From positions 219,910-283,909 of the forward strand of contig JAEUKI010000087.1 of assembly GCA_016793325.1 (NCBI GenBank): a stretch of 64,000 nucleotides of DNA. The letters are read 5' to 3'. The DNA comes from Myxococcales bacterium. Its GTDB lineage: Bacteria; Myxococcota_A; Polyangia; Polyangiales; Ga0077539. Each line of letters opens with the position of its first letter. Position 1 is the first letter of the stretch. Positions 40,215 to 47,095 of this stretch are shown one piece after another. The position numbers and the translations under genes were made by a program. A model generated the notes under the pieces. The model was not told the origin of the DNA. It saw nothing but the letters and a program-made list of their open reading frames with translations, and did no database searches.

Positions 40215-42512
40215 ATGCGGTCGGTGTCCACGCTCACTCCGACGCTCGACGAAGCTTCCAAGACGTACGTGCCCGGTCGGGTGCTCAACGGGCGCTATCG
40301 CGTGCTCGAACTCTTGGGGGAGGGAGGGATGGGCGTTGTGTACCGCGCCGAGCAGCTCCCTCTCGGCCGAGAGGTCGCGCTGAAGGTCTTGCGGATGCGC
40401 GGCGGTGGGGACGCGTCGTTTCGGCAACGGTTCTTTCTCGAAGCGAGCCTCACCTCGCAGATCAACCACCGAAACCTCGTCACGGTCTACGACTACGGCC
40501 GCATCGAGGACGGGGACGGAGACGAGGCGTACTTCCTTGCGCTCGAGCTGTTGCGCGGCGTGACGCTCCACGACCGCATCGAGCTGCGCGGCGCGATCGA
40601 CGCGAGCGAAGCCGTCGCGATCGCCCAGGGGATTCTCCGCGGGCTGCGCGTCGTCCACCGGCAGGGGATCATTCATCGCGACCTCAAGCCCGCGAACGTG
40701 ATGCTCGTGCCCGACGACGACGGCCGCGAGATCGCGAAGGTCCTCGACTTCGGACTCGTCAAGCAGCTCGCGACCGGCGGCAAGCCCGGCGCTCCTGCGG
40801 TGACCCAAGCGGGCGCCTTTCTCGGAACGCCCGAGTACATGTCCCCCGAGCACCTCGACCCGCACGACGTCGACGAGCGCGCGGACCTCTACGCCGTCGG
40901 CGTGATCCTGTTCGAGATGCTCACCGGTCGTCCACCTTTTCAAGGTTCGCGGCACTTGGAGACGCTCCTCGCGCACATGACCAACCCGGTCCCCGCGCTG
41001 CGCAAGATCAACCCGAAGACCAACGCGTCGTCCGACCTCGAGGCGCTCGTCCGGACGCTGCTCGAGAAGCAACGCGAACGCCGCTTCGCGAGCGCCGACG
41101 CCGCGCTGCAAGCGCTCGCGAAATTGCCCGAAGCCGTCGCGTCGCCGACCTCGCAAGACGGATCGCGCGCGAAGGACAACGACTCGATCGACGTTCCAGT
41201 GCGGTACACCGTCGGTCGACGGCTGCGCGAGGAGGCGGACTCGACTTGGTACGAAGCGACGCAAGCCTCCGTCGAACGGCCGGTCGATCTGCAGGTCTTC
41301 GCTGGAACCAACGAGCGGAGCGTCGCGCGCCTCCGCCGGTCGTGGACCGTCCTCGCGGCGCTGCGCCATCGAAGCAACCCGCGCGTGATCGACGCGGGCG
41401 AGGGCGTATTTCACGGCCAGCGGTCAGCGTTCGTCGCGTACGAGCGCGCCCGCGGCGAGTCGCTCGCGGACGCGATCGCCAACGGAGTTCGGCTCGCGAC
41501 GCCGCGCGCCGCGCAAATCGCAGCCGATTTGCTCGAAGCCCTCGCTGAAGCGCACGCCCTCGGCCTCGTGCATGGCTCGATTCGACCGGACGTCGTCGTG
41601 CTCCAAGCGAGCGACGGACGCGCGCGGCTGCTCGAGTACGAGCTCGATTACGTGGCCGCAAACTCGAGCGCGAGCCTCAAGCCCATCGAGCCCACAACAC
41701 TCCAGTACGTCGCGCCCGAGATCCTCCGCGGCGGGCGGCGCACCGAGCGCGCGGACCTCTACTCGATCGGCGCGATCCTGTACCACTGCCTCGCGGGCCA
41801 GCCGCCGCGCGGCGTGGTGGGAGGCGGCGGAGGGCCCGTCGAGGCCGTTCGCGCACCCGCGCTGCGACCGAGCGGCGAGGTCACCGACGCGCTCGCGCGC
41901 ATAGTGCGTCGCGCGATCGCCGAGCAGCCCGAAGAGCGCTTCGACTCTGCGCGCGAGTTTCTCAACGCGCTCAACGGCGCGCGCCCACGGGTGACGCGCG
42001 TGTCCAAATCGTCCAGAAATACGCTCGCGGGCGTGCACACCGTGCGCTGGTCGCAAGAGCCTGTCTCGCTCTGGCTTCTCGACACCGACCCGGTCTTCTC
42101 GCGGCCGATGGTGCGCACCACCGTCGAGCAGCTCCGTCAGACGGTCGAGGTGCGCGTGATCCCCGCGGAGCAGCGCGAAGTGATGGCGAGGCTCTTGCGC
42201 GAAGAGAAGCTCGTCCCTCCGTGGGTCGTCCTGTTCGGCGACATGGACGTGATCGTCGAAGATCCGCTGCTCGCGGTGCTCGGCGGCTCCGGTGAGGTCT
42301 CGCGCCTGCTGCTCTCGACGCACATGAACGGCGAGATGCTCCAGCGCAGCGTGAATTTCTCGGGGTGCGATCAGCAGCTCGCGCTGCCTGTCACCGCAGA
42401 AGACCTCTACAGCGCAGTCGAGCGAATGCTCGAGCGCACGCGCGGAATTCGCGAGCACTACGACCGGCTGCGCTCGGCGGCGCGCGACGACACGCCCGAG
42501 GTCGAATCCTGA
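40215..42512 (+). CDS. Ser/Thr kinase-pseudokinase-receiver-like fusion
   Basis: 765 residues, no membrane helix. Kinase domain 1 (about 28-300) is complete: 'GEGGMG' (35-40), Lys57, 'HRDLKPAN' (154-161), 'DFG' (178-180) and 'GTPEYMSPEHL'. Domain 2 (about 329-590) has the same fold but lost its catalysis: 'HGSIRPD' replaces HRDxxxxN (453-459), DFG becomes 'YELDY', and no catalytic Lys is visible; the APE-like 'VAPEIL' remains. The last 150 residues ('LWLLDTDPVFSRPMVRTTVEQL', 'WVVLFGDMDVI', read in parts) resemble a response-regulator receiver fold. The pseudokinase may control domain 1 or bind a partner. Confidence 0.93.
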   Translation: MRSVSTLTPTLDEASKTYVPGRVLNGRYRVLELLGEGGMGVVYRAEQLPLGREVALKVLRMRGGGDASFRQRFFLEASLTSQINHRNLVTVYDYGRIEDGDGDEAYFLALELLRGVTLHDRIELRGAIDASEAVAIAQGILRGLRVVHRQGIIHRDLKPANVMLVPDDDGREIAKVLDFGLVKQLATGGKPGAPAVTQAGAFLGTPEYMSPEHLDPHDVDERADLYAVGVILFEMLTGRPPFQGSRHLETLLAHMTNPVPALRKINPKTNASSDLEALVRTLLEKQRERRFASADAALQALAKLPEAVASPTSQDGSRAKDNDSIDVPVRYTVGRRLREEADSTWYEATQASVERPVDLQVFAGTNERSVARLRRSWTVLAALRHRSNPRVIDAGEGVFHGQRSAFVAYERARGESLADAIANGVRLATPRAAQIAADLLEALAEAHALGLVHGSIRPDVVVLQASDGRARLLEYELDYVAANSSASLKPIEPTTLQYVAPEILRGGRRTERADLYSIGAILYHCLAGQPPRGVVGGGGGPVEAVRAPALRPSGEVTDALARIVRRAIAEQPEERFDSAREFLNALNGARPRVTRVSKSSRNTLAGVHTVRWSQEPVSLWLLDTDPVFSRPMVRTTVEQLRQTVEVRVIPAEQREVMARLLREEKLVPPWVVLFGDMDVIVEDPLLAVLGGSGEVSRLLLSTHMNGEMLQRSVNFSGCDQQLALPVTAEDLYSAVERMLERTRGIREHYDRLRSAARDDTPEVES

Positions 42513-42561
42513 GCGCCCTGCAATTTTCCCTCTCAATGAACACGTTGGAGACCGTCACGCG

Positions 42562-43770
42562 ATGACCACTACGATCGACACGACCGACTCGGCTCACACC
42601 GTCGACTGCCGCGGAATGCAGTGCCCCGCGCCCATCCTTCGGCTCGCCGAGACCGCTCGAAAGCTCAAGGAGTCGGGCGGATCCATTGTTGTCCTGGCGA
42701 CGGACGAGGACTTTCCGATGGACCTCGAGGCGTGGTGCCGCTCGTCGAAGGCCACGGTCGCTTCGCTCACGCGAGACGGCAACGTCATTCGCGCCACCGT
42801 CACGCTCGCGGGAACCAAGCCCGCCCTCGCGCCACCGACGCGCCCAGCGCCCACGCCTGCGCCCACTGCAAGCGCACAGGCTGGGACCACGGCGAGCAGC
42901 GCGAGTCCGTTCGTGATCGACGCGTGCGGCCTGACCGCGGTGCAAGTCGTGAAGAAGCTCTCCGAGGCGGCGTCCGCGGACGTCACCGCGCTCCGCGTGA
43001 TCGCGGATGCGCCCGGCGTCGACGCGAAGATCCTCTCGTGGGCGAGCGCGACCGAGGCCGACGTCGAGTCCGTTCGCCGCGAAAAAGGCCGGGTGATGAT
43101 CGATCTTCGCCTTCCGTCGAGCGACGGCGAAGAGGTCGAGTTCGTCGCGCCGTCGCGTGCCAAAGCCCCCGTCCCAGCGCACTCGGACGCGCCTTCGACG
43201 CCCATCGCCGAGAAGGCAACGGCCGTCGCGCCCTCCGACTCGACCGCCCTCGCGACCGTCGACGATGGCGCGGCGCGACGCGAAAATCGCATGACGCTGC
43301 TCGTTCTCAAGAACGACCTCGAGGGACTTCTCGCGGCGATGATGAGCGCCAACGCCGCGGCGGCGCAGGGTATGAAGGTGGACGTCTTCTTCTCGTTCTG
43401 GGCCGTGCACTTGCTTCGCGGCGAGCGACCGCGGGCCAACGCGCCCGAAGAGCCCGTCGGGTTCATCGGTCGGATGATGAAGCTGATGGTTCCCTCGGGC
43501 GCCAAGCGTCAGCAGCTCGCCAAGCTCCGCATGGGCGGTATGGGAACGCGGCTCCTCAACTGGCTCATGCGCAAGCGCAACATCCTCTCGCTCGATCAGC
43601 TGATCGAACAAGCGGTGAAGCAAGACGTTCGCTTCGTCGTGTGCTCGATGAGCATGGGGCTCATGGGCTTGACCAAGCGCGACATCGTCGACCTCCCAAA
43701 CGTCGAGTTCGCGGGCGTCGCGTCGTTCGTCGAGCACTCGCGGCGATCGTCGGTGGCCTTGGTATTCTGA
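42562..43770 (+). CDS. TusA-TusA'-DsrE2 sulfur-carrier fusion protein
   Basis: 402 residues. The N-terminal domain (12-82) is a TusA/SirA sulfur carrier with the active 'CRGMQCPAPI' (CPxP, Cys21). After an Ala/Pro linker, a second TusA-like domain (about 116-190) keeps one Cys ('DACGLTAVQ') but has no CPxP. The C-terminal domain (about 250-402) is DsrE/DsrF-like of the DsrE2 type, with 'KNDLEGLLAAMMSANAAA' and the Cys motif 'VCSMSMGLMGL'. All three handle protein-bound persulfide sulfur. The next gene, 12 bases downstream, is a rhodanese, so this is a sulfur-relay operon. Confidence 0.9.
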   Translation: MTTTIDTTDSAHTVDCRGMQCPAPILRLAETARKLKESGGSIVVLATDEDFPMDLEAWCRSSKATVASLTRDGNVIRATVTLAGTKPALAPPTRPAPTPAPTASAQAGTTASSASPFVIDACGLTAVQVVKKLSEAASADVTALRVIADAPGVDAKILSWASATEADVESVRREKGRVMIDLRLPSSDGEEVEFVAPSRAKAPVPAHSDAPSTPIAEKATAVAPSDSTALATVDDGAARRENRMTLLVLKNDLEGLLAAMMSANAAAAQGMKVDVFFSFWAVHLLRGERPRANAPEEPVGFIGRMMKLMVPSGAKRQQLAKLRMGGMGTRLLNWLMRKRNILSLDQLIEQAVKQDVRFVVCSMSMGLMGLTKRDIVDLPNVEFAGVASFVEHSRRSSVALVF

Positions 43771-43782
43771 GCAGCGACCATC

Positions 43783-44433
43783 GTGCACGAATCGAACAAC
43801 GACCGCGCGCTGCGCGTGACAGCGCAGCAAGCGGCAACCAACCGTTCGCTCTACCTCGTGGACATTCGACCGATGGCCGAGCGGGTGAGCGCTGTCGGGT
43901 TCATTCCCGGCTCGCGCGCGCTCTCGTCGGAGGCGATCTCCGCGGACCCCGCGCAGCTCGACGCGATCGAGCAGCCGGCGACGATTGTTTTTGTGTGCGC
44001 GACAGGACGACGGAGCGCAGCGCTCGCGGACGCGCTCTCGGGCCGCGTTCGCGCGACGCTCGGGACGCTCGAAGGAGGAACGGTCGGCTGGGGCGCCGCC
44101 GGCTTTCCGCTGTGTGGGGTCAGCGATCCGCCTGAAGAAAACATCCCGTCCATCCCGTCGCCTGCGAAGTTCGCGCGCGCGCTGCTCGCGTGCTTCGCCG
44201 CCGAAACCGCTGAAAATTCGCTCGACGGTCGCGGCGGACGCGTCGACCCCGCCGCCGTCATCGAGTCCGCCATCAAGACCGCGTGCCCGAACGGCGTCGG
44301 CCCCGCGTGCATGGAGCGCGCGCTCGACGTCGTGTCCGAGCTCGCGCGGCGATCGGGCTTTCCGCTGGCGAGGATCCGCGACAACGTCGACGCCTTTCGC
44401 GTCGCCATCGCGCGATTGTCTTCGACGGCCTGA
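43783..44433 (+). CDS. Rhodanese-domain protein with C-terminal extension
   Basis: 216 residues from a GTG 12 bases after the sulfur-carrier gene. The rhodanese domain (1-110) has 'LYLVDIRP', then the active-site loop 'VCATGRRSAALADAL' with catalytic Cys, and 'GGTVGWGAAGFPL'. The C-terminal 100 residues are helical and not recognised. It is expected to pass sulfur from a donor to Cys and then to the TusA-type carrier. Confidence 0.88.
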   Translation: MHESNNDRALRVTAQQAATNRSLYLVDIRPMAERVSAVGFIPGSRALSSEAISADPAQLDAIEQPATIVFVCATGRRSAALADALSGRVRATLGTLEGGTVGWGAAGFPLCGVSDPPEENIPSIPSPAKFARALLACFAAETAENSLDGRGGRVDPAAVIESAIKTACPNGVGPACMERALDVVSELARRSGFPLARIRDNVDAFRVAIARLSSTA

Positions 44434-44455
44434 CGCCGCGCCGCCGTCGGGCGAG

Positions 44456-44478
44456 TGTCCGAGTCAGTGTCTCGGACA
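44456..44478. promoter_or_regulatory. 8-bp perfect inverted repeat after the rhodanese gene
   Basis: TGTCCGAG at 44456-44463 and CTCGGACA at 44471-44478, with a 7-base loop, begin 23 bases after the rhodanese stop. There is no T-run. It may be a Rho-independent-like stem, or an activator site for the -24/-12-like promoter about 140 bases further on. Confidence 0.45.
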
Positions 44479-44607
44479 TGCGCGAAATGCACACGCGGCC
44501 TCACGCGACGAAAAGCGCACGCCGAGCCGCAAATTCACGGTCGATCGTGCGTTGGCGACGACCCATGGGCGCTTGAAATCGTGGGCGTCTCACGTCTCGT
44601 GTCGCGC

Positions 44608-44623
44608 TGGCACGCGATCTGCT
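44608..44623 (+). promoter_or_regulatory. Sigma54-like (-24/-12) promoter
   Basis: TGGCAC GCGAT CTGCT matches TGGCAC-N5-TTGC(A/T) with one change in the -12 half; GG and GC are exactly 10 bases apart. A start near 44634 leaves a 26-base leader containing AAGGAGG (44647-44653) before ATG 44660, a fitting geometry. Confidence 0.6.
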
Positions 44624-44659
44624 GATGCCTCCTGAAGTCCCAATCGAAGGAGGACCACC

Positions 44660-45106
44660 ATGATCCGTCGCTCTCTCTCTGCGCTCTCTGTGTTCGTCGC
44701 CGCCGCGGTAGCGCTCTCGGGTTCGACCGCGCACGCCGACCAGTGCGAGTGGGTTCCTGCGTCCGTCGCCGAACAAGCGAGGATCGAGCTCTCGCAGCCG
44801 GGGGCGACGTTCATCGAGTACTGCGAGCCGTGCCGCGACGACCTTCGTCGCGCGCGCGTCGAGCGCGTGAGCTCGGTCACCGTTCGCGCCGTGGGACGCG
44901 GCGCGCAGCACTACACTGTGATCGTCAACGGACGCGCGGTCGACCTCGCGTACCTCTTCGTCCGCGTCGGCGGCGGAACGACGTTCTCCAACGTCGGCCA
45001 TCGAACGATGTGCGGCGCGCGTCGCGTCTCGCCCTCGATCACGCTGGGCGCGATGCGACCGGGCTTTCGCGCGAATTTCGTGTGTCCGCCCGGCTCGCGC
45101 TGCTGA
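44660..45106 (+). CDS. Small secreted Cys-containing protein
   Basis: 148 residues from an ATG with a strong AAGGAGG site. The signal peptide ends 'STAHA/DQC'. The mature part has at least five Cys ('DQCEW', 'YCEPCRDDL', 'MCGAR', 'FVCPPGSRC') and a strand-rich middle. The CxxC in 'YCEPC' could be redox active or structural. No family recognised. A -24/-12-like promoter precedes it. Confidence 0.8.
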   Translation: MIRRSLSALSVFVAAAVALSGSTAHADQCEWVPASVAEQARIELSQPGATFIEYCEPCRDDLRRARVERVSSVTVRAVGRGAQHYTVIVNGRAVDLAYLFVRVGGGTTFSNVGHRTMCGARRVSPSITLGAMRPGFRANFVCPPGSRC

Positions 45107-45149
45107 GCGGCGCTTGCGCACGAGCGCGCTGCCCATGTACTCGGTGTGC

Positions 45150-45758
45150 ATGAGCAGCAGCGCTACGACCCTCGCGGCGACGCGACGATGGACGCTCGAA
45201 GACCTGATGGCGATGAACAGCGCGCAGCTGCACGAGGTGCTGTGCGCGGGCCATCCGCTCGACCCCGACGTGCTGGCGGAGCGGCAGTACCTCGGCGTCG
45301 ATCTCTCGCTCCCGGGATGGGCGCGCAAGATCCTCTGGCACACGTTTCGAAAGACCTTCACGCGCGACGCGTCCACCGGCGACGTCCGCGGGTGGAACGT
45401 CAAGATGGAGCAGCACGGGATCGACGGCGCGCGCGTGCCGCTCGTGACGCGCAAGGGCGAGCCCGTGACGTTCGGGCACTACGTTGTCCGACCCGCGGTC
45501 AGCATGAAATTTCCCCGGTGGAATGGCGCTCACTACCTCGACTACGGCGCCGCGGGAAACACCTTCTTCGACCTCGCGCGCCTCGGCTGCACGCCCCTCG
45601 TCGCGGTCAACGAAGGCAGCCAGGACCTGCTCCTCGGCTGGGAGGTCTTTCGCGTCGCGGGCGCGTTCGTCCCGATGTCGCTCTACTGGGCGCTTCGCTA
45701 CGAAGGTCCGCTCGACCGCGTCGTCCCTCCGCCGCGCGCGGTCACTGCTCGACCGTAG
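45150..45758 (+). CDS. Hypothetical protein, GNAT-free alpha/beta type, unknown function
   Basis: 202 residues from ATG 45150; in-frame starts at 45135 and 45114 are also possible and none has a good ribosome-binding site. Trp-rich, with segments 'PGWARKILWHTFRKTF', 'VTFGHYVVRPAVSMKFP' and 'LDYGAAGNTFFDLARLG'. The latter parts resemble ligand-carrying beta-barrels of uncharacterised myxobacterial proteins, but no motif decides a function. Its 3' end overlaps the Sel1-like gene by 17 bases (convergent). Confidence 0.7.
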   Translation: MSSSATTLAATRRWTLEDLMAMNSAQLHEVLCAGHPLDPDVLAERQYLGVDLSLPGWARKILWHTFRKTFTRDASTGDVRGWNVKMEQHGIDGARVPLVTRKGEPVTFGHYVVRPAVSMKFPRWNGAHYLDYGAAGNTFFDLARLGCTPLVAVNEGSQDLLLGWEVFRVAGAFVPMSLYWALRYEGPLDRVVPPPRAVTARP

Positions 45759-46347
45759 GGTTGTCGAGCGCGCGCAACGCGCGAGCGTTTTCGCAGGCTC
45801 GATCGCGAGGAAGCGCCGCGCACACGCGGTCGTAGAGCTCGACGGCCCGCGCGCGATCGCGCGTGATCCCGTCGCCGCCCGCGAGGAGATTCGCGAGGTT
45901 CGTGCACGCGCCCCACTCGCGCGCCTCGCACGCTCGCTCGTACAAGCGCGCCGCCGCGGGACGGTCGACGGGGCCGCCCACACCGGTGTCGAGCAGCACG
46001 CCGAGGCTCTTGCACGAGCCCGAGTCCCCGTTGTCGCAGCCGCGTTGATAGAGCGCCCTCGCGCGCGCGGGGTCGCGCGCCGTTCCCCGGCCGACCTCGT
46101 GGAGCCAGCCGAGCGTCTTGCACGCAGGCCAGTGCCCCGCCTCGCAGCCCCGCGTCGCAAGGGCGAACGCCGTGCGATCCCGACCTCGATCGATCGCGAT
46201 CAGCGCAAACGCGCGGCACTCGCCGGGCGCGGTCGTCCTGCAGCTCGCGTCCACGACCTCTTCCACCGCGGCGTCGCCGCCCGCACGCGCGCTCGGCTTG
46301 CAGCCCACGAATCCAACCGCCATCAGCGCGATCCATATCCGACGCAT
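45742..46347 (-). CDS. Sel1-repeat lipoprotein
   Basis: 201 residues from ATG 46347; an ATG at 46392 would add 15 residues. The lipobox is 'VGFVGC'. Four Sel1-type repeats follow with the pattern A-x-x-L-Y-x-x-G-C-x-x-G-x-x-x-x-C, each with a Cys pair ('CEAGHWPACKTLGWLHEVGRG', read in parts; 'CDNGDSGSCKSLG'; 'CEAREWGACTNLA'). Such Cys-bearing Sel1 proteins act as protein-binding scaffolds in the envelope. Confidence 0.85.
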   Translation of the reverse strand: MRRIWIALMAVGFVGCKPSARAGGDAAVEEVVDASCRTTAPGECRAFALIAIDRGRDRTAFALATRGCEAGHWPACKTLGWLHEVGRGTARDPARARALYQRGCDNGDSGSCKSLGVLLDTGVGGPVDRPAAARLYERACEAREWGACTNLANLLAGGDGITRDRARAVELYDRVCAALPRDRACENARALRALDNPTVEQ

Positions 46348-46437
46348 CGCTCGCTCGGATACCACGGCGACGGCCGGTCTCGCGACGCTCATCGTGGCCC
46401 AAGTTTGGCCACTGAAAACGCAGCCAGACTGCCACGC

Positions 46438-46556
46438 GCCCCGCCCTCACAACGTGCTGACAACGGGACACATCTCGATTTCTCGCATGGTGGATGCGAA
46501 GGGCGGCCCCCACCCGCGCTGCCGCGCGCCCCGCCCCCACGTAGTGAGGGCGGGGC
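46438..46556. repeat. 119-bp MITE/REP-like element, left copy
   Basis: Bounded by perfect 13-bp terminal inverted repeats, GCCCCGCCCTCAC (46438-46450) and GTGAGGGCGGGGC (46544-46556). A third copy of the arm at 46528-46540 (one mismatch) lets the right end fold into a 13-bp hairpin with a 3-base loop. The stretch 46506-46560 is repeated perfectly and inverted at 46728-46782. Its size and structure fit a non-autonomous mobile palindromic element; no transposase is seen. Confidence 0.7.
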
Positions 46557-46731
46557 TTTGAAGGGTGCAACGTGCTGCGATTGGACTGACATGTTGATTG
46601 TATGGGTTAATGTCATGCATTCCCGCTTGTCGCTCGATTTGCGTGCGGGTTCGACGGCGAACGTGACCGAGCAAGCCAGCGGCACACGCAATCAACCTGC
46701 GAGTCCGCTTGCTGCGTTTCCTCAATGCAAA

Positions 46732-46846
46732 GCCCCGCCCTCACTACGTGGGGGCGGGGCGCGCGGCAGCGCGGGTGGGGGCTGCGACGTCTTCGCTTCC
46801 CGCAGCGGCGATGCGTCCGATCGCGATGTGTCCCGTTGTCAGCACG
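46732..46846. repeat. MITE/REP-like element, right inverted copy
   Basis: Inverted relative of the element at 46438-46556. It starts with the terminal repeat GCCCCGCCCTCAC (46732-46744). The block 46728-46782 is a perfect 55-bp inverted copy of 46506-46560, and 46826-46846 is a perfect 21-bp inverted copy of 46453-46473. The middle and outer end have diverged. The two copies face each other across 167 bases, like paired REP sequences. Confidence 0.7.
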
Positions 46847-47095
46847 ACGTGGGGGGCTGCCCTTCGCAGCAGCGCGCCCAATCTGCCGCAGTCTTCCACA
46901 CAAACCTTGGCCAACGATGCCCCCCCCCCGACGTCCCGTTGGATGCCCACACCCAAAGAGCACTCTCCTGGGAAATCTCCCAAGAAGCTCAGCTCGCGTG
47001 TCGCCGACGGAACGCGTCGCCGCGCCGGTCCCTGGGCGACGGACGCTTGTGCCCTGCGCGCTGTGATCGTCCACGCTACCGTTGCCGCCAACGTC

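Larger units (their letters stand above)
46348..47095. other. Long non-coding region with paired palindromic elements
   Basis: The only gene-free stretch over 300 bases. It holds a small palindrome at 46394-46412 (GTGGCC-N7-GGCCAC) next to the Sel1-like gene, two inverted ~119-bp elements (46438-46556 and 46732-46846), an AT-richer core between them (46561-46727), and a C10 tract (46920-46929). Reading frames cross it on both strands but show no signal, motif or ribosome-binding site. Confidence 0.75.

Noticed and set aside
46594..46606. 13-mer TTGATTGTATGGG also present at 5971-5983
   Set aside because: One copy is inside the acyltransferase coding sequence and the flanks do not match; two chance hits are likely in 64 kb.
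46438..46846. Retron or msr/msd-like structure
   Set aside because: Inverted repeats could suggest it, but there is no reverse transcriptase gene and the copies are complete elements with terminal repeats.
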